From: Paludibacteraceae bacterium | GTDB taxonomy: Bacteria; Bacteroidota; Bacteroidia; Bacteroidales; Paludibacteraceae | Assembly (NCBI GenBank): GCA_017546705.1 | Contig: JAFYSB010000018.1 | Span: 1-43,747, forward strand | Length of the DNA: 43,747 nt | Direction of reading: 5' to 3' | Part shown: positions 15,212 through 24,877 of the stretch, one piece after another | Layout of the letters: the number at the start of each line of letters is the position of its first letter | Numbering within the stretch: position 1 is the stretch's first letter | Made by a program: the position numbers and the translations under genes | The notes under the pieces: generated by a model | Told to the model about the DNA's origin: nothing | Database searches by the model: none | What the model saw: the letters and a program-made list of their open reading frames with translations, nothing else

Positions 15212-18200
15212 TTATTGTTTTACTGCAAATTTACCAGATGCAATTTTACGAGTTTCGTTTTCGAAGAAGACATAGAAGTAGCATTGGTTAGTAGCAGGTA
15301 AAGTGTAAGTAACTAATGGTGTGCGCACATCCATAAATTCTTCAATCCCTTCTGAATTGACATAAATAGTCGCATCATTTTGGTCTGATTCTGGTACGGA
15401 CTGGTAGAAGAGACGATGTCCCTGTTGGTCATATACTGCCACACTAACACGCTTGCGGAGAGTCGCAAACATCACATCCATTGTACCGCCAATATGTCGG
15501 AATAGTACATCATTTGCTGTAGGTATATCTGCTGAATTGATAGTCGTTTCAAGGAAGTTGATGCTATAAACGCATTCTGTACCATCTGCAGCAGTGACGT
15601 AGATATTAAATGGCTCGCCAAGTGTAAATATACCATACTCAACGCTTGAAGTAGAATCAGTAGTGATGGCTTCAATTTGTGGCTGAGTGGCATTAATATA
15701 ATAGGTGTATTCTAATATGTCGGACATAAATCCATACAATGGTACGCTATCCAAAAGAATCATTTGGAGCGAAGCATCACTGCTCTTAAGAATAGATTGT
15801 GTGATGGTGTATATGCTAATGGCCTTGCCATCTTGTGCGGTCACTTGAATCATGAAATCAATACCATTTTCTATGATAGTAACAACGGCATTGCTGTCTT
15901 CTGCATAAGCTTCGATGTCAGATAGTTGAGCCAACTCCGTACTATCGGTTCCGATTGGATAAACGATGTCATAAGAGAGCGTATCGCTATGGAAGTTTGC
16001 GATGGAGTCTCCCTTGATAGTTAACATACTCAGGCGACTGTTATTATTTTGTGCAACCATCATTCGAATATCATATTCGGAAGAGAATACTGGATCCGGA
16101 GCTGTCACAGAGAAGCGAATGGTAGTTTGAGTTCTTCCGTTGAGGTTGGCTATGAGTGTATCTATTGCTACAGTTTGTTTTGCATGACCAAGGTCATAAG
16201 TCAAGAGTGGTAACTCAATCGTTCCAAATGGCAACTCAATATCGTATTCAAATGAATCAACACGGAAACCTTCAAGCAACTCGTTATTCATATATATTGC
16301 TTCGAGATACGAATAAGGAGATTGTTGACGTTGGAAGATAATCATGTATGTAGATTGATAGTTGCTATCTTCTGCCGTTACGATGATACGTGTGGTATCG
16401 CCATGTAGGATTTGTACTTGTTGTTGGTATTCGGCCTTTTCTACTAACACAGTTGGAGTTGCTGCCTCTTCAACTAATTCTACAAGGTAGTTGAATTGCT
16501 CGGGGGTGAATCCTGCGAGTGCCTCTCCACCCACATAAATATTTGCGAGTTGGCTGTTGGTAGAAAGTATTCTAGCATAGGTGAAATACAATACGTAGGT
16601 TTTAGTATTACCATTCTCTGCGGAAACATGGCAGGTGTATTTCCACCCCCTTTGTTGACCATCGAACATGTACTCTGTCATTGTATCCTGAATTTGTTGA
16701 TACATATCACCCGCACTATATGCTATGATAGGAGCAAGCGAGTCATGTTGAGGGAGAGTGAGATGATACTCTAATTGTTGCGCATTAAATCCTTGTAATG
16801 AATCTCCCTTGATGTAAATCATTTGCAGAGTGTCAATATCCGATTTTGTTACTTGGTAGTTAATTGTGTACGTATTCTTTCTACCAGACATGGCAAGGAC
16901 ATTGATTTGTGTAGTGCGCTCATATGTATGATCAATCAACACGTTATCTGTTATGGTTTGCCATTGGTCAGCTTTATCCCATGTTAACTCAGGTAAGTAG
17001 CGTGTACCTACAGGAAGTGTATATGAATAGTAGAACGAATCAGGACGGAATCCATCTATTAAAACACCATCTGCATAGATAGCAGCAAGAGTATCAGCAT
17101 GAGACTGTGTCACGGTGAACGCCAACATATATTGACATTCTGTTCCATCTTCTGCCGTTACAATGATTGTGTGATGCAAGCCTGAAATAGAATCGCGCAA
17201 TGTTTGTGTTGCTTCCTGAGTGATTGCTAATACATTCGGCAATACTTCCTGCCCAATAGGTAGTGGAATGAAGTAGTTATATTGTTCAGGATTGAAATGC
17301 GCCAAACTATCACCATTGATGTATATCATTTGTAGGTGTGCATTGCTAGATAGAGGTGCTTCAAATGTAAGTACATAAGTGTTAGTGGTAATGCCATCTG
17401 GTGCTGTGACAGTGATATTTGCACGCCAATCAATGATATTGATGTCAATTTGTTGTCCGTTCTCACTTAGGTTAGCAGCTATCTCTGGCAAGAATTCTGT
17501 ACCTGATGGCAAGTGGATGGTGTAACGTTGTTGCATTGGAGAGAATTCGAGTCCCTCATTGATAACTGGTTCAAACTCATCAAATGATTGACCATTCAGC
17601 AAGATGTTGCTCAATGTCGCATTATCGGAGATGGCTTCATGATAAAGTTCAATCACATAATCATTCGTAGTAACACCATCTTGTGCCATTACGTGAAGAG
17701 TACATGTATTATTATTTATTGATTGGGTAATGGTTTGATAGTTATCTTCTGTAGCCCATGTCACATCCACTTCTTCGCCTGTGATTTGAACTGAATAATA
17801 ATGGCGTTGTGGCTCAAACTGTTCAATCGGAGTGCCATTGACAGCAATACCAATCAATTCTGCATTATGACTAGGTTCTGCTGTGATAAGCAACTGATAA
17901 ATAGCACTTCGAGTACCATCCTCTGAGGTAACTATCAAATTGGTGGTTTCGCCTAAGTTTCCATATTCTACGGCAACTTGTTGATTGGGTTCTGCAGTCG
18001 TGTATTGGATACTAGGGAGGGTTGGCTCTGCTACTTTATAATCAGCAGTTGGTAATACAATGGTATAGATTAAACTATCGGAACGGAAACCTTCAATTTG
18101 CTTATTATCTAAACAAATACTTTGCAAATATGGATTATTAGTAATGTCAGGCAAAATTTGTAGGTGATATACCTTGTTTGTTCCATCTTCTGCAACAACA

Positions 18201-21200
18201 TTGTAGGTGTAATTCAACGTGTCATTCTTCATGCTATGCTCTACAGACATACTTGCTGTATTTGGCGAACTAACCAATAAGTGCGTTGTTGAATCCGTAG
18301 CGTAGGTATAATCTGTAATTTGCGCATTGAATCCTTCGAGTAGTGCATTGTTGATCTGGATTGCATGTAATGTAGCATCATTTGATAATTCAGTAGGATA
18401 GGTAATGCGATAAGTATGTTGCTCATCGCCAATTACTTGCCATTCCATATATGTACTTGTCTGAACAAATACTACAGAATCACTTTCTGCGACACGTTTG
18501 AATGCTACTTTTTCTGGTTGTGGAAGAGTATATTCATATTGTGAAGGAGAGAACGATTGAAGTTCCAAACCATTGATTTCAATTGCAGCTAATTCTCCAG
18601 TCGTAGTTACCATAGGTTTTTCCAATACGATAGAGTAGGTGGCTTGTGTACCATCTTCTGCGGTTACGGTCAATATGCCGTTGTTGAGATCAACTGTCTG
18701 TCCGTCCATCTTCTTGACGAAGGTAATGGTAGGCAATTGGTCTGCAACAAGGGTGTATGAGGTTTGTTCTGGGGTATATGAAATACCATTTGCTGTAATG
18801 GCGCTGAGTTGGGTGTCATCAGATAGGTCGGTGATGATACGGATCTTTATGCGACGAGTAGAACCCTTCTCTGGTTTGATAGAGATGGTATATGTGGAAT
18901 CCGCATAGTTGACAACCACATTTTGGAGGTGATTGGTAGGTATTGGTTGAATATCTGGTAGTGTGCGACGGGAAGATGGGATATGAATCTCATAGTCGTT
19001 TTTAGTTTGACTAAATTCACTAATAGTCTTTCCGTCAATCAACAAATCTTTTAGTCGGTTCTCAGGATCCAATGGACGTTGGACTGTGAGCGTATATTCT
19101 GATGAAGTCCCATCTTCTGCATAGTTGGTAATGGTTGCAGTGCGCTCTGCATATAATGTGCTAACCACTTCGTCACTCCATACTACTTTTTGTGCTTGGT
19201 CGCTCACTTCTCCAATAAATTCCAATGACGGAATCATGGTGTTTGCAGCCTCTGCTAAAGTGTAAGTGAAATTATTGCCATTGCGTTGTGCTAACTCACC
19301 GTTCACTTTGATTTTTTTAAGGGTGTTGTTGTATTTAAAACGGATATAGTCAATATACATTTCAGCTGTAGTTGCTGCGGTGGTTCCGTCCAATCCACTA
19401 TATGAACATAATGTGATGTTCAGCAGGGTAGGATCTCCTGCTTGCTTATTTGCCTCGGCAAGGTCATATACCACTTCTTTGTAATCAGAACGAGTTTCTG
19501 AGTCTTTCCACTCCAAGGTCTGCACGCCGTTCATGCCTGTAAGGGTATATTGAATGAGGTTATGGTTATTGACTGTGTGGTTGTAGTACTTGATGCTCAT
19601 TTCATCGGGCGTATTATGGAAGGAAATACCTCCTAATATGCTAAATGAAGAACTACCTGCTACTCCCCAGTTACCAGATACTGAACCCAAGGTAATAAAA
19701 CCTGGAATTTGACCTCCACCTGGATTACTATATGGCGATTTGAGATGCACTGCATCATTGCCAGATTTAGTTACCATTTGATCTGGATTAAAATTGCCAA
19801 TGAGAATCATTTCATGTGTACCCAATGCATCTGCAATGGTGTTCCAGCCATTTGGCTTAACAGCAGAAGTATAGGTGAGACAGGTAGTCCATTCCGTAAA
19901 TTCCGTATTAGGTACTTTATCCATTGGGAAGTGGAACCAAATATGGTAGGTATTGGTATATCCTTGATTGGTGACTGTGGCCTGCCAATGTTTGATGGTT
20001 TGGGTGGCATTGACAGTCACGCCTGGCGCAATTACATAATTGATACTTGGAGTTTTTGTTACATTGACAATGTAAGAGAAACGGTTAGGATCGAATCCTT
20101 CAATAGAAACGCCATCTACAGTAAGGTCTTTTAGCACCGCAGGGTTTTGTGTATTCAACTCTGGAGTAATCGTATAAACGATATTCGCTTCGTTTTTACG
20201 ATTCGATTTTACTGTAATAGTGGTTGGCCTATTTACACCACCAGGTTGTACTATTACTGTTTGCTCTGCAAAAGACTTGGTGTATTCTACGGTCAACTGC
20301 TTGCTACCATAAGGCATCGCAACAGTATGATCAAATGTATTCGGATCAAGCATTTCCCCCGTCTCTTTAATCTTAAGAGCTTGCAACACATTGGTCTCAT
20401 CCGAAAGCGTAGGCACGAACGTCAAGTTATATGTACGTTGGCTACCATTTTCCGCTGTCACCATCAATTGGCTCGTTTGACCAGCAGGACGAGAGATATA
20501 ACGAATTTGTTGTTCGGCTTCGGCTGCTGCATAGAGTACCAATGGCACATTAGTTTCTTGATATGGCAAATAAATCGTGTAATCGGTGGTGTCAGGGTGA
20601 TATGTAAATGAGAATCGACTATCATCCAACTCGATATACTCCAATGCCACATTGCTAGACTTGCGTACTGGGAAATGAATGGTATATTCATTGCTTGTTA
20701 CTCCATCTGCTGATAGCACATGGATGCGAGTAGTACCATTGATTGCGCTATGGTATGTGGTAATCGTTTGATTATCAGTTCCGATTGGTTGAACACATGG
20801 CACTACACGTGTACGCCATGGCAACGTATCCACATAATGCATAGAGTCGCTACGGAAATCGGTCAACGAAACGCCATCCAACAGAATATCTCTCAGATAT
20901 GCATCCGTAGAAATCGTGCGTGTATAGATAATGCGATAGGTGTTTGAGTTGCCGTTTTCTGCCACAACTAGTACATTCTGCTCATTTTTATTCACATGGT
21001 GTGTAGAGGTGTGTTGTCCATCTCGTGCCACAATGTGCAAAGCAGGCAAATCTTCTTCTGTAATATTCAGAGTATACTCGAATGTATTTGGTTCAAAATC
21101 AATCGAATGTCCTTCTACGCTCAAGTCCAATAAGGTCGCATCGCTATACTTTGCTTTCTCAAAATGCAAGGTGTAGGCTGTAGAGTCACCATTGGCAGCA

Positions 21201-24200
21201 AATACCAACATCGTGTAGGTAGTTGCATTGGTCATTCCTGCATGCACAGTTTGTTGTTCCATGCGCTTGCGATATTGCACAGTAGGCAATGTGCCACCAG
21301 CTGCAATAGGTATGGTATAATGTTTCACTGTTGGCTCATACGCTACCAACTCAACACCATCAATCAAAATAGCTTCCAGCGAACAATCATCCGAGAGTTG
21401 CGTGTTAAATGTAAGGTGGTATTGTGCTTTGTCTTCATCTTTTATTACGTAGATTGTCAGCGTGTTACCATTGCGGAAGGTGGTGATCTCTTGTCCTTCC
21501 AAGGTGTCGCAAGTCACTGTAGGGAATGTTCCTTGATAGTTCAGTGCATAGTCATATTTATTAGGTGCAAATCCTTCCAATGCTACACCGTCAATGTATA
21601 TTTGTTGCAGCAATGCTTGATTCTCGGTAAGAGCACTTTCAAAATCAATGGTATATACGTTGCCCTCTGCGCCATATGGCTTCACACTAATCTGCGCTTG
21701 ACCTGCTGCGTATGGTGCAGCAATAGTCACTTGTTGTCCCTCTTCTTTATCCACTGTAATCACAGGGCAAGTTGTTTTGGTGAGGGTGTGGGTATATGCA
21801 AATGTTTGTGGATCAAAACCTTCCAAGGTGTCGCCATCCAAATAAATCATCTTCAAGAAGGCACTCTCCGAACGTTGAATCACGAATGTGATACTATATG
21901 TCTGGCTTCTTCCGCTCTCTGCGGTTACAGTAATGGTCTGTACATTGTTGCTGAGCAACGCCAAAATCTTCTGTGACTCATCACCCTTGTCCCATGTTAC
22001 AGTAGGAATAGTAGTTACGCCCATAGGTAGCGTATCCACATACTCCAATTGGTTTGGATCAAATCCGTCTAACTCTTTGCCGTCCAAGTAAATCATCTTC
22101 AGGCTAATATTGTCTGATGTAGCTACCGAGAAGTGGAGCACATACGTTTTGCTAGCACCTGATGGTGGACGAACTGTAATCTTATAATCACCATTGATAC
22201 CGTCAGAACGTACGGTAACAGTTTGATATTCATCGCCTTGATCGTATGTGACTACTGGTAATTCGGTTGTTCCTTGTGGCAGTGGACAATTATATTCCAA
22301 TATGTCAGGATCAAAGCCTTCCAATGGCTTCCCGTCTAGATAAATCATCTTCAACGAAGCATTCGTTGCTTGCGCCACGCTAAATGCAATGTTGTATATG
22401 GTACTTGCTCCATTTTGAGCTGTTACAGTGATGCGTGTTGTTCCGTTCAGTCCGCCCTTAATAATACTTACAGATTGATATTCATCACCTTTATCTACTG
22501 TAATCTCTGGCAACTCTGCCGTTCCAATAGGCAATGCATAGGTATAATTTGTTACATTTGGAGCGAAATTTGTTAATGGCTCGCCACCAATATAGATCAT
22601 ATTTAATGTTGAGATCTCTGATAAAGCGGTGGTCACATCAATCTTATACTCCGTAGTGTTGATGCCGTTGCCAGCTGTAACTTTCACACGTGTGATACCA
22701 TTCAGTCCACCCTCTGTTACTTCTACCGTTTGGGTTGATTCTCCCTTGACATAAGTTACTTGTGGCAGCACAGTTGTACCCACAGGAAGCTTAACGTAGT
22801 ATGTCAGATTCTCAGGTGTGAAATTGCTAATCATATCACCCATTTGTAAGTCTTTCAACATCGAATAGGATGAAGCCTCCAGCTTGAAGGTCATCTTGTA
22901 TATCTTAGGCGTAGGATTACCTGGTGAAGATACATTGATTTGGTATACACCACCATCAATTACGCTTGGTGCACTATATGTAATGGTTTGTGCTCCAGCT
23001 GGATATGCAGATATAGCTTCCACCGTAGGCATCGTGGTTGTGGATGTCGGCAAGGACACACGATAGGTGGTTTGGTTAGGAGTAAAGCCTGCTAGGCTCT
23101 CACCATTGATTTTAATATCCTTCAATGTGTTGTCTGCAAGCAATGCTACGCTGAAATTAACCGTATATGTCTGTTTTGTCTTTCCATCGGCTGCAGTAAC
23201 AAGGATTGTTGTTTTACCAGTTGTGCTGGTTGGCTGGGTGATTTCCACTACTTGTTCATCCTCTTGCTTATCCACAGTTACGATAGGTGCATCGGTTGTA
23301 CCGTATGGCAACTCCACGTTGTAGGATGTTAGTGTTGGCTGGAAGCCGCTGATTGCTTGACCGTTAACCAATATGCTTGCTAACTTCGCATTAGTGCTAG
23401 CTTGGCGCACAAACTTAATCTTATACGTCATGCTACTCTTGCCATCCTCTGCTTTCACGGTGATAGTGGTTGGATTGCCGTCAATCGTACCATTGCTAAT
23501 GCTAATCTCGCTACCACTCAATTCTCGACCAGAGAAAGTGACTGTTTCGCCTCTTGCATTGCTAATCTGACCAGCACCACGATAGGCTTTGAGTTCTGGA
23601 ATACTGCTGGCACTTTTACCCAGCGAATATACTTGCTCCTCTGTTGTATTGGGGTTAAAGCCTTTCCATTCTTTGCCGCCAATATAGAGTTTTTGAATCT
23701 TTGAAGAATAAATCAGTTCTACATCATCTACATACAACGCATTACCATCGTACAAACCGCTGTTAGCACGATAGTTAGGGTAGTTACTAGCAGAGAAAAT
23801 GATATTCATCATGGTAGGAGCCTCGTTGTTGAAGTAGTAGATAGGCACACGGATATTTGTCCAATTTCCGTAGGTCTTTTTTTCTCGCCACATACCTTCG
23901 GCTACCTGAGTTGCCTTTTGGTCCGTACCACATTCGTTGGCATTTAATGCCAAACGTACATCACTCTCCTCATTCGTCTGGCTAACAGATGTACAGCCGC
24001 CATTTTTGTTTTTATATTTGCTTGATTTTGCTGTACCAGACCATGCATAATATAGCAGATAGAAATCTTCTTTATCGGTATTATTACCTGTACGTTTAAT
24101 CCAAACGGACATACTATCAGGTCTGTATTTGAAATTGATACCTCCAGATGTTCCCGCAGTCGCAGTACCAGTGCTCAATCCCTCAAGATAACTCCATGGC

Positions 24201-24502
24201 TTGCCTAGAGCAAAGTAGCCAGGAGATGTCTCGGTGATTCCCATTGCACCTACTTCTGTATCTTTGACCATCATAGAGTAACTACCAGTATGGCCTGCTT
24301 CGCGATTTGCAAAGTTGAAGTTAAAGCCCACTTGGCTCACATTACTTGCATACCAGTCTTTAGGCTGAATATTACCATCAAATTGCTCGCCGCTCCAATC
24401 TTCAAATCCTGCGTTAGGCACTTGTTGGGCGAATAGAGATGAAACGCCAAATAATAAAATTAAACTACTTAAGATAAATTGTTTTAAGTAAACTTTTGTC
24501 AT
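15212..24502 (-). CDS. Giant secreted protein: two jelly-roll-like modules, about 30 cadherin-like repeats, T9SS-like tail
   Basis: The 3096-residue protein starts with a signal peptide (FILSSLILLFGVSSLFAQQ). Residues about 26-266 and 1530-1725 are two related beta-rich modules that begin VPNxxFxxW and end in a D(D/Y)-aromatic strand; they resemble the putative carbohydrate metabolism domain (PCMD) of Bacteroidales surface proteins. Each is followed by about 15 repeats of about 84 residues with the pattern L..I.(V/L).G..L.GF.P....Y.V.LP.GT, then TVTAEDG and a final Y.I.F strand. This is the cadherin-like beta-sandwich family (PF12733 type). The last 109 residues (AVYDQQGHRLFYQSV ... GKFAVKQ) look like a type IX secretion sorting domain. 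A surface-exposed adhesin or glycan-binding fibre is the likely role, by inference. No catalytic motif is seen. A promoter lies at 24595-24625. Confidence 0.9.
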   Translation of the reverse strand: MTKVYLKQFILSSLILLFGVSSLFAQQVPNAGFEDWSGEQFDGNIQPKDWYASNVSQVGFNFNFANREAGHTGSYSMMVKDTEVGAMGITETSPGYFALGKPWSYLEGLSTGTATAGTSGGINFKYRPDSMSVWIKRTGNNTDKEDFYLLYYAWSGTAKSSKYKNKNGGCTSVSQTNEESDVRLALNANECGTDQKATQVAEGMWREKKTYGNWTNIRVPIYYFNNEAPTMMNIIFSASNYPNYRANSGLYDGNALYVDDVELIYSSKIQKLYIGGKEWKGFNPNTTEEQVYSLGKSASSIPELKAYRGAGQISNARGETVTFSGRELSGSEISISNGTIDGNPTTITVKAEDGKSSMTYKIKFVRQASTNAKLASILVNGQAISGFQPTLTSYNVELPYGTTDAPIVTVDKQEDEQVVEITQPTSTTGKTTILVTAADGKTKQTYTVNFSVALLADNTLKDIKINGESLAGFTPNQTTYRVSLPTSTTTMPTVEAISAYPAGAQTITYSAPSVIDGGVYQINVSSPGNPTPKIYKMTFKLEASSYSMLKDLQMGDMISNFTPENLTYYVKLPVGTTVLPQVTYVKGESTQTVEVTEGGLNGITRVKVTAGNGINTTEYKIDVTTALSEISTLNMIYIGGEPLTNFAPNVTNYTYALPIGTAELPEITVDKGDEYQSVSIIKGGLNGTTRITVTAQNGASTIYNIAFSVAQATNASLKMIYLDGKPLEGFDPDILEYNCPLPQGTTELPVVTYDQGDEYQTVTVRSDGINGDYKITVRPPSGASKTYVLHFSVATSDNISLKMIYLDGKELDGFDPNQLEYVDTLPMGVTTIPTVTWDKGDESQKILALLSNNVQTITVTAESGRSQTYSITFVIQRSESAFLKMIYLDGDTLEGFDPQTFAYTHTLTKTTCPVITVDKEEGQQVTIAAPYAAGQAQISVKPYGAEGNVYTIDFESALTENQALLQQIYIDGVALEGFAPNKYDYALNYQGTFPTVTCDTLEGQEITTFRNGNTLTIYVIKDEDKAQYHLTFNTQLSDDCSLEAILIDGVELVAYEPTVKHYTIPIAAGGTLPTVQYRKRMEQQTVHAGMTNATTYTMLVFAANGDSTAYTLHFEKAKYSDATLLDLSVEGHSIDFEPNTFEYTLNITEEDLPALHIVARDGQHTSTHHVNKNEQNVLVVAENGNSNTYRIIYTRTISTDAYLRDILLDGVSLTDFRSDSMHYVDTLPWRTRVVPCVQPIGTDNQTITTYHSAINGTTRIHVLSADGVTSNEYTIHFPVRKSSNVALEYIELDDSRFSFTYHPDTTDYTIYLPYQETNVPLVLYAAAEAEQQIRYISRPAGQTSQLMVTAENGSQRTYNLTFVPTLSDETNVLQALKIKETGEMLDPNTFDHTVAMPYGSKQLTVEYTKSFAEQTVIVQPGGVNRPTTITVKSNRKNEANIVYTITPELNTQNPAVLKDLTVDGVSIEGFDPNRFSYIVNVTKTPSINYVIAPGVTVNATQTIKHWQATVTNQGYTNTYHIWFHFPMDKVPNTEFTEWTTCLTYTSAVKPNGWNTIADALGTHEMILIGNFNPDQMVTKSGNDAVHLKSPYSNPGGGQIPGFITLGSVSGNWGVAGSSSFSILGGISFHNTPDEMSIKYYNHTVNNHNLIQYTLTGMNGVQTLEWKDSETRSDYKEVVYDLAEANKQAGDPTLLNITLCSYSGLDGTTAATTAEMYIDYIRFKYNNTLKKIKVNGELAQRNGNNFTYTLAEAANTMIPSLEFIGEVSDQAQKVVWSDEVVSTLYAERTATITNYAEDGTSSEYTLTVQRPLDPENRLKDLLIDGKTISEFSQTKNDYEIHIPSSRRTLPDIQPIPTNHLQNVVVNYADSTYTISIKPEKGSTRRIKIRIITDLSDDTQLSAITANGISYTPEQTSYTLVADQLPTITFVKKMDGQTVDLNNGILTVTAEDGTQATYSIVLEKPMVTTTGELAAIEINGLELQSFSPSQYEYTLPQPEKVAFKRVAESDSVVFVQTSTYMEWQVIGDEQHTYRITYPTELSNDATLHAIQINNALLEGFNAQITDYTYATDSTTHLLVSSPNTASMSVEHSMKNDTLNYTYNVVAEDGTNKVYHLQILPDITNNPYLQSICLDNKQIEGFRSDSLIYTIVLPTADYKVAEPTLPSIQYTTAEPNQQVAVEYGNLGETTNLIVTSEDGTRSAIYQLLITAEPSHNAELIGIAVNGTPIEQFEPQRHYYSVQITGEEVDVTWATEDNYQTITQSINNNTCTLHVMAQDGVTTNDYVIELYHEAISDNATLSNILLNGQSFDEFEPVINEGLEFSPMQQRYTIHLPSGTEFLPEIAANLSENGQQIDINIIDWRANITVTAPDGITTNTYVLTFEAPLSSNAHLQMIYINGDSLAHFNPEQYNYFIPLPIGQEVLPNVLAITQEATQTLRDSISGLHHTIIVTAEDGTECQYMLAFTVTQSHADTLAAIYADGVLIDGFRPDSFYYSYTLPVGTRYLPELTWDKADQWQTITDNVLIDHTYERTTQINVLAMSGRKNTYTINYQVTKSDIDTLQMIYIKGDSLQGFNAQQLEYHLTLPQHDSLAPIIAYSAGDMYQQIQDTMTEYMFDGQQRGWKYTCHVSAENGNTKTYVLYFTYARILSTNSQLANIYVGGEALAGFTPEQFNYLVELVEEAATPTVLVEKAEYQQQVQILHGDTTRIIVTAEDSNYQSTYMIIFQRQQSPYSYLEAIYMNNELLEGFRVDSFEYDIELPFGTIELPLLTYDLGHAKQTVAIDTLIANLNGRTQTTIRFSVTAPDPVFSSEYDIRMMVAQNNNSRLSMLTIKGDSIANFHSDTLSYDIVYPIGTDSTELAQLSDIEAYAEDSNAVVTIIENGIDFMIQVTAQDGKAISIYTITQSILKSSDASLQMILLDSVPLYGFMSDILEYTYYINATQPQIEAITTDSTSSVEYGIFTLGEPFNIYVTAADGTECVYSINFLETTINSADIPTANDVLFRHIGGTMDVMFATLRKRVSVAVYDQQGHRLFYQSVPESDQNDATIYVNSEGIEEFMDVRTPLVTYTLPATNQCYFYVFFENETRKIASGKFAVKQ

Positions 24503-24594
24503 AACTATGTTGTTTTTTAATATTTCGTTGTTAAATGTTCATATTTTTAAGATTTTTATAAGCATTTTGTCGCATAAAAACCCAAAATAGGCTG

Positions 24595-24625
24595 CAAAAT
24601 TAATATAAACAAATGAATTGCGCAA
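24595..24625 (-). promoter_or_regulatory. Promoter of the giant surface protein (and perhaps uvrB)
   Basis: Minus strand: TTG (24623-24625), 20 bp, TAATTTTG (24595-24602). The leader to the ATG at 24502 is about 85 nt, AT-rich, with no clear Shine-Dalgarno. Confidence 0.8.
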
Positions 24626-24672
24626 ATTTTCTTCGCGCGTGCGTACATTTTATTAAATTTCGATACTTTTTT

Positions 24673-24782
24673 CCCAATATCTGTTGCTATCTTTCCGCTT
24701 TCTTTCTCGAAACTACTCCGTTACCACTTCGATACCACTCAATTACCATCCAATACTTTCCCAATACCTTTCCAATATCCAC
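24673..24782. repeat. 11-bp-period degenerate array (second copy, ten units)
   Basis: On the minus strand ten consecutive 11-bp units can be set out without gaps, for example AAAGGTATTGG, ATGGTAATTGA and GTGGTAACGGA. Units 3-8 match the six units at 6095-6160 in the same order. It lies in the 375-bp gap between the divergent giant-protein and HAD genes, outside both core promoters. Confidence 0.8.
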
Positions 24783-24810
24783 TACACTCTAAACCTTACA
24801 CTCTACACCA

Positions 24811-24838
24811 GAAAAATCGCACCAAAATGCGATTTTTC
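24811..24838. promoter_or_regulatory. Perfect hairpin abutting the HAD-gene promoter
   Basis: Eleven-bp arms (GAAAAATCGCA at 24811-24821 and its complement 24828-24838) around the 6-nt loop CCAAAA. The right arm ends one base before the -33 TTG. It ends in T's like a terminator, but no rightward gene precedes it, so it could instead be an operator site. Confidence 0.5.
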
Positions 24839-24869
24839 TTGCATATCCGCAAATTTTATTGTACCTTTG
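24839..24869 (+). promoter_or_regulatory. Promoter of the HAD hydrolase gene
   Basis: TTG (24839-24841), 20 bp, TACCTTTG (24862-24869), with the -33 box reading TTGCATAT. The ATG at 24878 is only 8 bp after the -7 box, so the message would have almost no leader. Confidence 0.85.
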
Positions 24870-24877
24870 CAATCTAA

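Noticed and set aside
19709-21976. Several rightward open frames of 140-270 codons within the giant surface-protein gene
   Set aside because: They are antisense to a continuous, repeat-structured protein, rich in Cys, His and Trp in no order, and have no promoter or family motif.
15212-24502. CRISPR array or tandem DNA repeat in the giant gene
   Set aside because: The repeats are at protein level (about 84 residues) and the DNA has diverged; there are no short identical repeats with unique spacers.
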